DNA from: JAUYQR01 sp963822435 | Lineage (GTDB): Bacteria > Pseudomonadota > Alphaproteobacteria > Rhodobacterales > Rhodobacteraceae | Length of the DNA stretch: 64,000 nt | Reading direction: 5' to 3' | Assembly: GCA_963822435.1 (NCBI GenBank) | Contig: CAWGHN010000004.1 | Coordinates: forward strand, 806,001 to 870,000 | Shown: one piece after another, positions 25,817-35,250 of the stretch | Layout of the letters: the number at the start of each line of letters is the position of its first letter | Numbering within the stretch: the stretch's first letter is position 1 | Translations under genes and position numbers: made by a program | Notes under the pieces: generated by a model | The model's database searches: none | What the model was told of the DNA's origin: nothing | The model's input: only the letters and a program-made list of their open reading frames with translations

Positions 25817-28189
25817 TCACAGATCGACCCGTCGCAGCCGCAAGGCGTTGCTGATGACCGAAACGGACGACAGGCTCATTGCCGCCGCCGCAATCATCGG
25901 CGACAGCACCATGCCAGTCGCCGGATAAAGCAGACCCGCAGCGATAGGCACGCCAGCAGCGTTGTAGGCGAAGGCAAAGAACAGGTTCTGCTTGATGTTG
26001 CGCAGTGTCGCCCGCGCCAGTTTGCGCGCACGGACTATGCCCATCAGATCGCCACCCAGAAGTGTGATGCCGGCGCTTTCCATCGCCACATCGGCGCCAG
26101 TCCCCATGGCGATGCCGACATCTGCGGCAGCCAGTGCGGGCGCATCGTTCACCCCGTCGCCGGCCATGGCGACCTTGTGACCGGCACGGCGCAACTGGTC
26201 GATCAAGTGCTTCTTGGCTTCGGGCAAGACACCAGCGCGCACTTCGTCGATGCCGAGCTTCGCGGCGACGGCTTGCGCGGTGCGTTCATTGTCACCGGTG
26301 GCCATGATGACGCGCAGCCCCTGGGCGTGAAGGTCGCGGATTGCCTGAGCGGTGCTGTCCTTGATCGGATCGGCCACCGCCACGATACCGGCCAGCGCAC
26401 CATCGACCGCAATGAACATGGCCGTCTTGCCCGCGGCACGCAGGCTGTCTGCGCTGACCTCCGCTTTTGCGGTGTTCAGTCCCATGTCCCGCATCATCGC
26501 CGCGTTTCCGAGGGCGACCGCGCGACCACCGACCTTGCCACGCACGCCCTTGCCGATGACGGCCTCGAAGTCGGCAGCCTGCTGTCGCGCCGCACCCCGC
26601 GCCTCGGCGCCCTCGACGATCGCTTCCGCAAGCGGGTGTTCCGAGCCGCGCTCCAGCGCGGCGGCGAGCGACAGCAGATCGGTCTCGGCCACATCCCCAA
26701 GCATGACCGTATCGGTGAGTTTCGGCTTGCCCATGGTCAGAGTGCCGGTCTTGTCGACAATGAGGGTGTCGACACCCGCCATCCGCTCCAGCGCCTCGGC
26801 GTCCTTGATCAACACGCCCGCCTGTGCACCCCGCCCGGCCGCCGTTGTGATGGAGATCGGGGTCGCAAGCCCCAGCGCGCAGGGGCACGCGATGATCAGC
26901 ACCGATACCGCCGCCGCAATGGCAAAGACCAAAGCGGGTTCCGGGCCGAAGGTCATCCAGACGACGAACGCGACAAGGGCGACCACGACCACGGTTGGCA
27001 CGAACACCGCCGACACACGGTCCGCCAGCCCCTGGATCGGGGCGCGCGACCGGCGCGCATGCGACACCATCGTGACGATCTGCGCCAGCACGGTATCGGC
27101 GCCAACCTTGCTCGCCTCGATCACCAACGATCCGTTCTTGTTGATCGTGGCCCCGGTCACCGCATCACCCGAAGCTTTCTCCACTGGCATCGATTCACCG
27201 GTCAACATGCTTTCATCCACGGACGATCGGCCTTCGATGACAGTCCCATCGACCGGAACCGCATCGCCGGGACGCACCCGAAGGCGGTCACCCTGCATGA
27301 TATTCTCCAGCGGCGCGTCATACTCCGACCCATCGGGAAGAATGCGCCGCGCGGTCTTTGGTGCCAGATCCAGAAGCGCGCGGATCGCGTCGCCAGTGCG
27401 CTCGCGCGCCCGCAGTTCCAGCACCTGACCGACAAAGACCAGCGCCACGATCACGACCGCCGCCTCGTAATACGTGCCGACACCGTGGCCCATCCGGTAG
27501 ACCTCGGGAAACACGCCGGGCAGAAAGGTTGCGACCAGCGAATAGAGGTAGGCCGCCGCGACCCCAAGACTGATCAACGTCCACATGTTGGGCGAACGGT
27601 TCACCAGCGAGTCCCAGCCGCGTCTGAAAAACGGCAAGGCGGCCCACAGAATGATCGGGCTTGCCAGGATGACCTCCAGATAGCTGGCCGTCGGATGACC
27701 GATCCAGTCGCGCACCGGCAGGGCCACCAGTTCGCCCATGGTAAGCGCGATCAAGGGAACCGCCGCCGCCGCCGACATCCACATCCGGCGGGTGAAGTCC
27801 GTCAACTCATGGCTGGGCGCGTCCGAGGGCAGGATGGGCTCAAGCGCCATGCCGCAGATCGGGCAACTGCCCGGCGCATCGCGAAGGATCTCGGGATGCA
27901 TCGGGCAGGTATACTGGACAGCGGCAGGAATGGCCGCCTTTGTCGCCGCGCCACGACCGGACGCGTAAAACCACGGATCGGCCTTGAACGTCGACTGACA
28001 TTTTGCCGAGCAGAAATGGAAGGTCTTTCCGCCGAACTCCTCAGCCCTTGTATCGGCCTTCACGGGGACCGTCATGCCGCAAACCGGGTCGACGGCCGTG
28101 GGACCAGCGGGCGGCTTGGTTGGAGGCTCGGCGTCGTGGTTCGCCATATGGTGATGGTCGGTGCCGGCGTGTGGATGTGCAGCGGTCAT
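25817..28189 (-). CDS. copA: Copper-translocating P-type ATPase with N-terminal YHS and heavy-metal-binding domains
   Basis: A 790-residue P1B ATPase exporting Cu(I) from the cytoplasm. A His-rich start (residues 1-22) is followed by a YHS domain (about 33-75; DPVCGM, then FHFCSAKC) and a metal-binding zinc-ribbon-like domain (about 93-118; CPMHP... CPICGM) instead of the usual HMA ferredoxin-like domain. The pump core has the ion-binding CPC in IACPCALG, the phosphorylated aspartate in DKTGTLT, SEHPLAEA in the nucleotide domain and the hinge GDGVNDAPAL. I start at ATG 28189, downstream of a MerR/CueR-type promoter at 28248-28278. No cueR, chaperone or multicopper oxidase gene is adjacent. 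Confidence 0.9.
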   Translation of the reverse strand: MTAAHPHAGTDHHHMANHDAEPPTKPPAGPTAVDPVCGMTVPVKADTRAEEFGGKTFHFCSAKCQSTFKADPWFYASGRGAATKAAIPAAVQYTCPMHPEILRDAPGSCPICGMALEPILPSDAPSHELTDFTRRMWMSAAAAVPLIALTMGELVALPVRDWIGHPTASYLEVILASPIILWAALPFFRRGWDSLVNRSPNMWTLISLGVAAAYLYSLVATFLPGVFPEVYRMGHGVGTYYEAAVVIVALVFVGQVLELRARERTGDAIRALLDLAPKTARRILPDGSEYDAPLENIMQGDRLRVRPGDAVPVDGTVIEGRSSVDESMLTGESMPVEKASGDAVTGATINKNGSLVIEASKVGADTVLAQIVTMVSHARRSRAPIQGLADRVSAVFVPTVVVVALVAFVVWMTFGPEPALVFAIAAAVSVLIIACPCALGLATPISITTAAGRGAQAGVLIKDAEALERMAGVDTLIVDKTGTLTMGKPKLTDTVMLGDVAETDLLSLAAALERGSEHPLAEAIVEGAEARGAARQQAADFEAVIGKGVRGKVGGRAVALGNAAMMRDMGLNTAKAEVSADSLRAAGKTAMFIAVDGALAGIVAVADPIKDSTAQAIRDLHAQGLRVIMATGDNERTAQAVAAKLGIDEVRAGVLPEAKKHLIDQLRRAGHKVAMAGDGVNDAPALAAADVGIAMGTGADVAMESAGITLLGGDLMGIVRARKLARATLRNIKQNLFFAFAYNAAGVPIAAGLLYPATGMVLSPMIAAAAMSLSSVSVISNALRLRRVDL

Positions 28190-28247
28190 TGCGTTCTCCT
28201 TTCGCGGCCCGCGCCGCGTGAGGGTCGAGTGATGGACCTTGGGGATC

Positions 28248-28278
28248 ACCTTGCAGCTTCCCACTGTGGGAAGGTCAA
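28248..28278 (-). promoter_or_regulatory. CueR/MerR-type promoter-operator of copA
   Basis: On the minus strand TTGACC (28273-28278) is followed after a 19-base spacer by CAAGGT (28248-28253). The spacer contains the dyad TTCCCAC-AG-TGGGAA, and the whole resembles the E. coli copA CueR site (same -35, same dyad start, same 19-base spacer). MerR-family activators need an overlong spacer that they twist into shape, so a copper-bound CueR-like protein should switch copA on here. The activator gene is not in the window. Confidence 0.75.
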
Positions 28279-28400
28279 GAGAAGATTGGGCCAGACAGCG
28301 GCACGCTGAAATCGTGGGAAAGACCTCCCGCGATGCGGTTGCGCGGGGCCGGATCAGGCCCTGGACCCAAGCCAGAGCGGCGACGCATTGAGAGAAATCA

Positions 28401-28477
<77 letters not shown>

Positions 28478-28662
28478 CGTGCGGGCTGCTTAGCCGAAGG
28501 CGCCGAGGGTTTCAACGGCAATAAAGGGCGCCCCGCCCTGCCCGCCCGGGCCGCGTCGGACGAACGCCGCGGATTGTTTCCACAAAAATGTGTTTCAACT
28601 GCGCGGTTTTTTGCCGATCCTTTGGTAACCTGTGGGGCGAATCGGTGTTAGGGGGTCTGCCA

Positions 28663-30840
28663 GTGTCCATTTCCATCAGATTGCGCCGCAAAGGCGCACT
28701 TTTTACATCATTGTCCATGATTGCCATGTTGGCAGGATGTGGCGGGGCGGAGGAAAACTTCGCTGGAGGCGGGCTTTTGTCACCCTTCCCCGCGCCCGGA
28801 CCAGTGGGCATCGACGTGCTCATGGCGGCATACACCCTTCCGGCCAATGTAGTGACGGACACCGCCAACCTTTTGGCATCTACTCAATACATCGTTCAGA
28901 ATACGATTGGCTGGGGACTGGACCTGTCATCGGGTGAAGTGCTCACAGGACTGAACAGCTATCCCTTGCGATCTTCGGGCGCGGCATTTGCCCATGCCGC
29001 CGGGCTGACCGGAGACGGGTCGATCATTGCGGTGTCGGACGATGAATACATCACCGGCTATGACGAGTTTTCCGGATCAAATGAGTTTGTTCTCAACAAC
29101 CGGGAACTGCCTCTCGATCCTGGCGCGCTCGTCGTGCACGGCACCATCGTTTCGGCGATCGCATTGGGTCAATCGCCCGATTTTATTGGAACGGCACCGG
29201 ATGCGACCCTGCTGTTCGGCAGCTACGAGACCGACCAGAAGCTGGCCGATGTGGGGAACCAGGCGCTGGCGATGGGAGCTGTCGCGTGGAACAATTCTTG
29301 GGGATATCCAGACCTTGGACTGAACCAGACCGACTTCAACACGGCCTTCACCGGCAGCGCAGGTGCTGTGAACTATCTGGACGCTCTGAAGGATTACTCC
29401 TCCTACGGCGTTGTCGTCTTCGCGGTGGCAAACGAAGACACCCGGACCAGTTCGACATTGATGGACGGCCTGCCCTATCTGTTGCCGGAATTGGAAGCTG
29501 GCTGGATCGCTGCAGTGAACGGGATACCAACCTTCAACGGATCGGACGTCACCTCGGTGCAACTGGTTTCGTCAGCCTGCCTGCAGGCAGCGCGGTGGTG
29601 CCTGATCGCGGACGGAGCGTGGAATGTGCCGGACGACACGCTTCAACTTCAAGCGGGCACCGATCTTGTCACCGGATCGTCCTTTGCCGCGCCTCAGATC
29701 TCGGGTGCGCTGGCGTTGCTGGAACAGGCGTTTCCGTTGCTGACCCCGCACGAGCTTCGGGTGCGGCTGCTGGCATCGGCGGAGGACAATTTCTTCACGC
29801 CGAATGCCTATGTCGAACTCGCTGACGGGTTCAACAAAGGGTACTCATTCGAGTATGGCCATGGTTTTCTGGATATCGAAGCTGCGCTCAAGCCGATTGG
29901 CCCGACGGCGATGACACTCGCCAACGGCAACACGGTCACCACCAACGCGGCTGTGCTGGCAAGCGGAACCGGTCTTGGCGACGCACTGGAAGTGTCGCTG
30001 GCGAATACCGAACTGCGCGTGAAGGACGCGCTTGCCGGCGGTTTCGTGATGCCCGGCACCGCTCTGACGGCAGCAGCACGCCCCGCCTCGCAGGCCGCGT
30101 CGATCCTGTCACGCAGCTTGTCCAGCAACCTGGCGCTGGAGCGGACGGCAGAGGTCAGCGCGCTCGACAACCCGTTCTCGTCGCTGGGCGGCACCACCGC
30201 AAACTTCCGCGCACCGGACGGAAACGCCTCGGCGGCGCTTCTGGTGTCGCAGGGCGGCGGCGAAACGGCTGGCGTGCAGGTCGCCCGCCTGCTGGCGGAT
30301 GGGCCGCTGAAGGTGGAGTTGGGCCTGAAGGTCGCCCGCGACGATGGCCAAAGGATGAGCCTCGACGGAGCCAACGGCGCGATGATGGCGTCGGTTTCGC
30401 TGGGCCTGACGCAGGATCTGGGCGGATCGGCCTTTCTGGCGCTGGCGGGCGAAGTCGGCATGACCGACCTTGGCGGATCTACCGTGCTTGGCGATACGGG
30501 AACCGCACGGTTCAACAGCCTGTCACTGACGGCGGGACGCAGCAACCTGTTCCAGACCGGAGACCGGCTGAGCGTGGGCGTCGGGATGCCGATTGCCATT
30601 GCTTCGGGCGGGACAGTCGTCGATCTGCCGGTCTACCGCCAGGCAGCGGCGGCGGAATTCGAGCCGGTTGCCCTGAACTTTGCACCCGAAAGCCGCCAGA
30701 TCGACCTTGGCATCAGCTACCAGACCGCGCTTGCCGACGGAGTGGAGATGAAGCTCTCGGTCGCGCATTCCGACAATTTCGGAAACCGCGCCGGGATGAC
30801 CGACACCGGTGGCGCGCTGGCGATAACCTTCCGCTTCTGA
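28663..30840 (+). CDS. Secreted S8 (subtilisin-like) serine protease lipoprotein with a C-terminal barrel-like domain
   Basis: A 725-residue protein. It starts at GTG 28663 (AGGGGG 7 bases upstream) with a lipoprotein signal ending LAGC, so Cys26 should be lipidated. The peptidase domain spans about residues 100-420: probable catalytic Asp126/127 (IIAVSDDEY), His159 (VVHGTIVSAI), oxyanion Asn257 (FAVANED) and Ser340 in GSSFAAPQISGAL, where GTS is changed to GSS. The C-terminal 250 residues alternate polar and hydrophobic residues and end in phenylalanine (ITFRF), like the terminal strand of an outer-membrane barrel or autotransporter. The N-terminal third has lower GC than the neighbours. A terminator follows at once. 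The domain reading is good for S8, weaker for the barrel. Confidence 0.75.
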   Translation: MSISIRLRRKGALFTSLSMIAMLAGCGGAEENFAGGGLLSPFPAPGPVGIDVLMAAYTLPANVVTDTANLLASTQYIVQNTIGWGLDLSSGEVLTGLNSYPLRSSGAAFAHAAGLTGDGSIIAVSDDEYITGYDEFSGSNEFVLNNRELPLDPGALVVHGTIVSAIALGQSPDFIGTAPDATLLFGSYETDQKLADVGNQALAMGAVAWNNSWGYPDLGLNQTDFNTAFTGSAGAVNYLDALKDYSSYGVVVFAVANEDTRTSSTLMDGLPYLLPELEAGWIAAVNGIPTFNGSDVTSVQLVSSACLQAARWCLIADGAWNVPDDTLQLQAGTDLVTGSSFAAPQISGALALLEQAFPLLTPHELRVRLLASAEDNFFTPNAYVELADGFNKGYSFEYGHGFLDIEAALKPIGPTAMTLANGNTVTTNAAVLASGTGLGDALEVSLANTELRVKDALAGGFVMPGTALTAAARPASQAASILSRSLSSNLALERTAEVSALDNPFSSLGGTTANFRAPDGNASAALLVSQGGGETAGVQVARLLADGPLKVELGLKVARDDGQRMSLDGANGAMMASVSLGLTQDLGGSAFLALAGEVGMTDLGGSTVLGDTGTARFNSLSLTAGRSNLFQTGDRLSVGVGMPIAIASGGTVVDLPVYRQAAAAEFEPVALNFAPESRQIDLGISYQTALADGVEMKLSVAHSDNFGNRAGMTDTGGALAITFRF

Positions 30841-30856
30841 CGCAGGCCAAGTGGCG

Positions 30857-30885
30857 GCCCGGCCCTTGCGGGGCCGGGTTTGCTT
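30857..30885 (+). terminator. Rho-independent terminator after the S8 protease gene
   Basis: CCCGGCCC (30858-30865), loop TTGCG and GGGCCGGG (30871-30878) form a perfect 8-bp stem followed by TTTGCTT. It sits 17 bases after the protease stop and right at the convergent end of sufS, so it probably separates both transcription units. Confidence 0.75.
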
Positions 30886-32104
30886 ATCCCAAAAGGTCGT
30901 GCGCCAATTCCAGTGCCGAGACCAGCGCGTCGACCTCTGCCGTGGTGTTGTACAGACCGAACGAGGCGCGGCAGGTCGCGGTGACGCCCATGTGCTGCAT
31001 CAAGGGCATTGCGCAATGAGTGCCGGCGCGGACAGCGACGCCGCGCTTGTCGAGGATGGTCGAGATGTCATGGGCATGGGCCGCACCATCAAGCGAGAAC
31101 GAGAAGATCGCGCCCTTGGTGGCGGAATTGCCCTGCACGGTCAGCCAGTTGAGGCCAGCGAGGCGGGCCTGCGCATAGTCCCGCAAACCCCGTTCATGCG
31201 CAGCGATGCTGTCCATCCCGAGGCCGGTCAGATAATCGAGCGCGACACCAAGGCCGATCTGCTGGACGATGCCGGGAGTGCCGGCCTCGAACTTCATCGG
31301 GGGGTCGTTCCAGGTGACGGTGTCGCGCGTAACCTCGCGGATCATGTCGCCGCCGCCGAGGAAGGGGCGCATCTCGGCCTGGCGGGCCGCAGCGATGTAG
31401 ATCGCGCCGGAGCCGGAGGGGCCGTAGAGCTTGTGCCCGGTGATGGCGTAGAAATCGCAGCCGATGGCCTGCACATCGACGGTCATGTGGACGGCGGCCT
31501 GGCTGCCGTCAACCATCACCGGCACGCCCTTTTCCCGCGCACCGCGGCAAATCGCGGCCACATCGACCACTGTTCCTAGGACGTTCGACATATGGGTGAC
31601 GGCGATGAGTTTGGTGCGCGGCGTGATCGCATCCAGCACGGCCTGCGGGTCAAGATCGCCGTTCGCGTCGATGTCGACCCATTTCAGCACCACGCCTTGG
31701 CGTTCGCGCAGGAAATGCCACGGCACGATGTTGGCGTGGTGTTCCATGATGCTGAGGATGATCTCGTCCCCGGCCTGCAAGCGCGGCGCGGCCCAGGCGT
31801 AGGACACGAGGTTGATCGCCTCGGTCGTGCCGGTGGTAAAGACGATCTCGTCTTCGGAAGGGGCGTTCAGGAAGCGGGCAATCTTGCCGCGCACGCCCTC
31901 ATAGGCCTCTGTCGCGATGGTGGAGAGGGTATGGAGGCCGCGGTGGACGTTGGCGTAATCGTGCGAATACGACTGTGTCATCGCGTCGATCACGACCTGC
32001 GGCTTCTGCGCCGATGCGCCATTGTCGAGGTAGACCAGCGGGCGGCCATTGATCTGCCGCGACAGGATCGGGAAATCGGCGCGGATCGTGGTGACATCAT
32101 ACAT
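30884..32104 (-). CDS. sufS: Cysteine desulfurase SufS
   Basis: A 406-residue PLP enzyme that strips sulfur from cysteine for Fe-S assembly. It opens with the SufS-type DFPILSRQINGRPLVYLDNG, has the PLP-lysine in GHKLYGPSGSGAIY near residue 225, and the catalytic cysteine in RAGTHCAMPLM near residue 360 on the short loop typical of type II (SufS) desulfurases. ATG 32104 is chosen because it matches the family start; it overlaps the preceding membrane-protein gene by 8 bases. It is the last gene I can place in the isc-suf operon. No sufE or sufU is next to it. Confidence 0.92.
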   Translation of the reverse strand: MYDVTTIRADFPILSRQINGRPLVYLDNGASAQKPQVVIDAMTQSYSHDYANVHRGLHTLSTIATEAYEGVRGKIARFLNAPSEDEIVFTTGTTEAINLVSYAWAAPRLQAGDEIILSIMEHHANIVPWHFLRERQGVVLKWVDIDANGDLDPQAVLDAITPRTKLIAVTHMSNVLGTVVDVAAICRGAREKGVPVMVDGSQAAVHMTVDVQAIGCDFYAITGHKLYGPSGSGAIYIAAARQAEMRPFLGGGDMIREVTRDTVTWNDPPMKFEAGTPGIVQQIGLGVALDYLTGLGMDSIAAHERGLRDYAQARLAGLNWLTVQGNSATKGAIFSFSLDGAAHAHDISTILDKRGVAVRAGTHCAMPLMQHMGVTATCRASFGLYNTTAEVDALVSALELAHDLLG

Positions 32105-32693
32105 CGGAAAGCGCCTCTGGCCCCAGGAAAAGCGCGGCCACCAGCACCAGCGCGAAGGCAACGGCAAAGGCGGTCAGGACAATGCCAATGAACACCGCCC
32201 CGCGCGAGGTGAAGCGGTGCAGTTCGGCGATGAAGCTGGTCATCAACCAGAAGAACAGCACGAGACCGAGGATGTTGATGATGCCAGCAAGCGGAGGAAT
32301 GAGGACAAGCGCAAGCAGCTGCACTGCCTGCACCGCCAGCATGATGACCTGCAGCCAGACAACGACGAGCATCGCGTCAGGAAAGCTGCCGGTGCCGCCG
32401 CGCGCGCGGCCCACCCGGTAGATCAAGACCACCGAAGCCAGCAGGATAACCCATTGCAGGATCGCCGATCGGATCGGGCTGCCGGTCAGAAAGCCAGCGA
32501 TCGGATCGGTGGTGGGCGGCAGCATCAGCGTGCCGAGGTGCATGAAGATGGCCGACGCGACGGCGACTAGCACCAGCGCGGCGGTGCGCGCCGGGATCGG
32601 CACGCCAAGATCAAGAACGGCACGGATGCCGCGGCGCGGGTCTTCCAGCGTCAGACGACCTAGGGAGACAAGGGTTTCGGCAAGCGTGGGCAT
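32097..32693 (-). CDS. YIP1-family membrane protein in the suf operon
   Basis: A 198-residue inner-membrane protein with about five hydrophobic segments (near residues 38-55, 75-92, 105-132, 138-155 and 170-192). The spread of segments and the opening LAETLVSLGRLTLEDPRRGIRAVLDL fit the Yip1 domain family common in Rhodobacterales. No catalytic motif is seen. It overlaps the next membrane gene (TGATG at the start) and sufS, so it is firmly inside the operon, but a role in Fe-S assembly is unproven. Confidence 0.7.
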   Translation of the reverse strand: MPTLAETLVSLGRLTLEDPRRGIRAVLDLGVPIPARTAALVLVAVASAIFMHLGTLMLPPTTDPIAGFLTGSPIRSAILQWVILLASVVLIYRVGRARGGTGSFPDAMLVVVWLQVIMLAVQAVQLLALVLIPPLAGIINILGLVLFFWLMTSFIAELHRFTSRGAVFIGIVLTAFAVAFALVLVAALFLGPEALSDV

Positions 32694-33169
32694 CAACGTT
32701 CCGCCTCGATCAGCATGAGAATCCAGAGCCAGAGAAACGCCAGCCCCACCACGATGTTCACCGCCCAGAGCGCCGGGCCCGGCCCGATCATTCCGGCGAC
32801 AAGCCCCTGCAGCAGCATCAGCGGACCGACGGTCGCAAGCGCCCAGAAAAGCGCAAGCCGGGCGCGATACCCTGTGCCATGCCCGCCAAAAACGCGGGCC
32901 ACAAGACGGCTGATCGCCGCAAGCGCATACCACAGCGGGATCGTGGCAAGGACGGCAAGGCCACGCGCCAAAAGCCTTGGCGCTGTGGCGGTGTCTTGCG
33001 CCAGAAACGCCTCACGCGAGGCTTGCGGCCATTGCCCGATAAAGGCGAGGAGCAGGAACACCAACAGAAGCGTAAAGGCGAAGGGTTCGGACACGCCGCG
33101 CGCCAGGTGCCGACGGAAGGTAACGCGGGGGCTGCGCCAGCTTTCGACGATGTCGGTGGTGACTGCCAT
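32693..33169 (-). CDS. Small membrane protein in the suf operon, possibly YIP1-like
   Basis: A 158-residue protein with about four hydrophobic segments (near residues 32-45, 66-85, 104-122 and 132-153) and a basic, soluble N-terminus (SWRSPRVTFRRHLARG). The size and arrangement recall a shortened relative of the neighbouring Yip1-type protein, and the two may act as a pair. It starts 2 bases after sufD and overlaps the next gene. I do not recognise a specific function. Confidence 0.6.
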   Translation of the reverse strand: MAVTTDIVESWRSPRVTFRRHLARGVSEPFAFTLLLVFLLLAFIGQWPQASREAFLAQDTATAPRLLARGLAVLATIPLWYALAAISRLVARVFGGHGTGYRARLALFWALATVGPLMLLQGLVAGMIGPGPALWAVNIVVGLAFLWLWILMLIEAER

Positions 33170-33171
33170 CG

Positions 33172-34464
33172 TCAGCCTTGCGCCCCGTGCCGGTTGAGCC
33201 AGCCTTCAAGGCGCAGGCGGATGTCGTCCGCGATGGCGTCATCCTCGATCTCGCCGATGGCTTCGGCGAGGAAGGCGAGCACGAGGAGCGATTGCGCCGC
33301 CCGGCGCGGCACGCCGCGCGACTGAAGGTAGAAAAGCGCGGTCTCGTCAATGGCGCCAGAGGTGGAGCCATGGCTGCACTTCACGTCATCGGCGTAGATT
33401 TCAAGCTCGGGCTTGGCGAGGAACTGGCTGGCGCCGTCAAGGAGGAGGGCCTGGCTGATCTGGTAGCCGTCGGTCTTTTGTGCGCCGGGTTTGACGAGGA
33501 TCTTGCCTTGGAACACCCCGACAGCGCCGTTCTTCAAGACCTTCTTGAACACCTGCCGACTTTCGCAGCGTTCTGCGCCGTGGATCACGAACACGGTATC
33601 GTCGTGGTGAAAGTCGCCGTCGCCCACGGCAGCTCCGGCGATGTGGGCGCGGGCATCGGAGCCGGCGAGGTCGATCACCGCCTCGTTGCGGGTAAGGCGG
33701 CCGTTGGCGGTGAGGGTGAAGGATTTGAAGGAAGCACCTTGCCCCAGCCGTGCGAAAAGATGCGTTGCGGCCCGGCGTTCATGATCACGGCCTTGCAGCC
33801 GGATGTGGTGAAAGCGGGCGCCCGCGCCCACCTCGACCTCCATCACCTTGGTGAAGCGGGCGGCAGCCGGGCCGCTTTCAAGGATGGTCAGGTCGGCCCC
33901 TTCTTCCAGCTTGATGCAATGGTGCAGCATCGCATCGGAGTTTTCCGCCCCGTGATGGTAGACCAAGGCGACCGGCTTTGCGGCGTGGCCCTTGGCGCGG
34001 ATCAGGATTCCGTCGGTGGCGAAGGCTGTATTGAGTGCTGCAAAGGGACGGTGGACGGGCGTCTGGCCGTGGGTTTCAAGCACGCCGTAAAGGTCGCGTG
34101 CCCAGTGGATGTGGGCGGTGCCAGCGGTGGACAGACGCTCGATCTCGATCCCGGCGAGGGTGAGGTCGTCGGAGGCGGCGGCATCGAATACGCCATCAAC
34201 GAACACGACCTTAAGCCGGTCGATGCCATCGAAGGCCGCCGGTTCGTCGCTGTCGTCAAAGCGGCTTGCCGGCATTGCGGTGGCGGTGTTCAGCGCCGAG
34301 GGATCGGTGTAACGCCAGTATTCGTCGCGGCGCACCGGCAGGCCCATTGCACCAAGCCGCGCCAGCGCGTCGGTTCGTGCCGCACCAAGCCAGCCGCCAT
34401 CGGGCAGCGTAAGACCGGCGATGCGGGCGGCAAGCGCGTCGTCCTTGACCTTCGCCAAAGGCAT
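33172..34464 (-). CDS. sufD: Fe-S cluster assembly protein SufD
   Basis: A 430-residue member of the SufB/SufD superfamily, the partner of SufB in the SufBC2D scaffold that builds Fe-S clusters. The C-terminal beta-helix part is recognisable, with the conserved VFQGKILVKPGAQKTDGYQ near residues 313-331 and KCSHGSTSGAIDETALFYLQSRG near 355-377 (shown in part), where the His of SHG is a known SufD ligand candidate. It overlaps sufC by TGATG and precedes the membrane pair by 2 bases. Length is normal. Confidence 0.92.
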   Translation of the reverse strand: MPLAKVKDDALAARIAGLTLPDGGWLGAARTDALARLGAMGLPVRRDEYWRYTDPSALNTATAMPASRFDDSDEPAAFDGIDRLKVVFVDGVFDAAASDDLTLAGIEIERLSTAGTAHIHWARDLYGVLETHGQTPVHRPFAALNTAFATDGILIRAKGHAAKPVALVYHHGAENSDAMLHHCIKLEEGADLTILESGPAAARFTKVMEVEVGAGARFHHIRLQGRDHERRAATHLFARLGQGASFKSFTLTANGRLTRNEAVIDLAGSDARAHIAGAAVGDGDFHHDDTVFVIHGAERCESRQVFKKVLKNGAVGVFQGKILVKPGAQKTDGYQISQALLLDGASQFLAKPELEIYADDVKCSHGSTSGAIDETALFYLQSRGVPRRAAQSLLVLAFLAEAIGEIEDDAIADDIRLRLEGWLNRHGAQG

Positions 34465-35219
34465 CAGACCACCTCGCCCAGAAGGTCGGCGTAGCCGTTG
34501 TTTTCAACCTCAAGCGCCAGTTCCGGGCCGCCGGTCTTGATGATCCGGCCTGCCGCCATGATGTGCACCACGTCCGGTTTGATATGGTCCAGAAGGCGCT
34601 GATAGTGGGTGATGACAAGGAACGAACGGCCGGCATCCCTGAGCGCGTTGACCCCGTCCGAAACAAGTTTCATCGCGTCGACATCGAGGCCCGAGTCGGT
34701 CTCGTCAAGGATGCACATCTTCGGTTCCAGCATCGCCATCTGCAGAATTTCGTTGCGCTTTTTCTCGCCGCCGGAAAAACCGACGTTGACCGGGCGTTTC
34801 AGCATATCGGCATCGATCTTCAGGGTCTTGGCCTTTTCGCGCACGATCTTGAGGAAGTCACCAGCGCTGAGTTCGTCTTCGCCGCGCGCCTTGCGCTGCG
34901 CGTTCACCGCCGTGCGGAGGAACGTCATGTTGCCGACGCCAGGAATTTCGACAGGATACTGGAAGGCGAGAAAGAGGCCCGCTGCGGCGCGTTCCTCGGG
35001 TTCCATCCCCAGCAGTTCGGCGCCTTCGAGGGTGGCGGAACCGTCGGTCACCTCATAGCCGTCACGGCCGGCTAGGACGTAGGACAGCGTCGATTTGCCC
35101 GACCCGTTTGGCCCCATGACGGCATGCACCTCGCCCGCACCGATGGACAGGTCGACACCGCGAAGGATGACCTTGTCCTCTTCCTGAAGTTTGACGTGCA
35201 AGTTATTAATCTGAAGCAT
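34464..35219 (-). CDS. sufC: Fe-S cluster assembly ATPase SufC
   Basis: A 251-residue ABC-type ATPase that drives structural change in the SufBC2D complex. Walker A is GPNGSGKST at about residues 34-42, the signature FSGGEKKRNEI near 144-154, Walker B CILDETDSGLD near 167-177 and the switch histidine in LVITHYQRLL near 200-209. The extra ETDSGLD form is a SufC hallmark. ATG 35219 is used because the family begins MLQINNL; longer starts run into the upstream intergenic segment. It overlaps sufD. Confidence 0.94.
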   Translation of the reverse strand: MLQINNLHVKLQEEDKVILRGVDLSIGAGEVHAVMGPNGSGKSTLSYVLAGRDGYEVTDGSATLEGAELLGMEPEERAAAGLFLAFQYPVEIPGVGNMTFLRTAVNAQRKARGEDELSAGDFLKIVREKAKTLKIDADMLKRPVNVGFSGGEKKRNEILQMAMLEPKMCILDETDSGLDVDAMKLVSDGVNALRDAGRSFLVITHYQRLLDHIKPDVVHIMAAGRIIKTGGPELALEVENNGYADLLGEVV

Positions 35220-35250
35220 TTTCGTGTTCCTCGGGAAGAATTCTGGGGCG

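Noticed and set aside
25784..28309. Long plus-strand open frame opposite the copper ATPase
   Set aside because: Same shadow effect, low-complexity composition and no motif; the ATPase on the minus strand has all P-type signatures.
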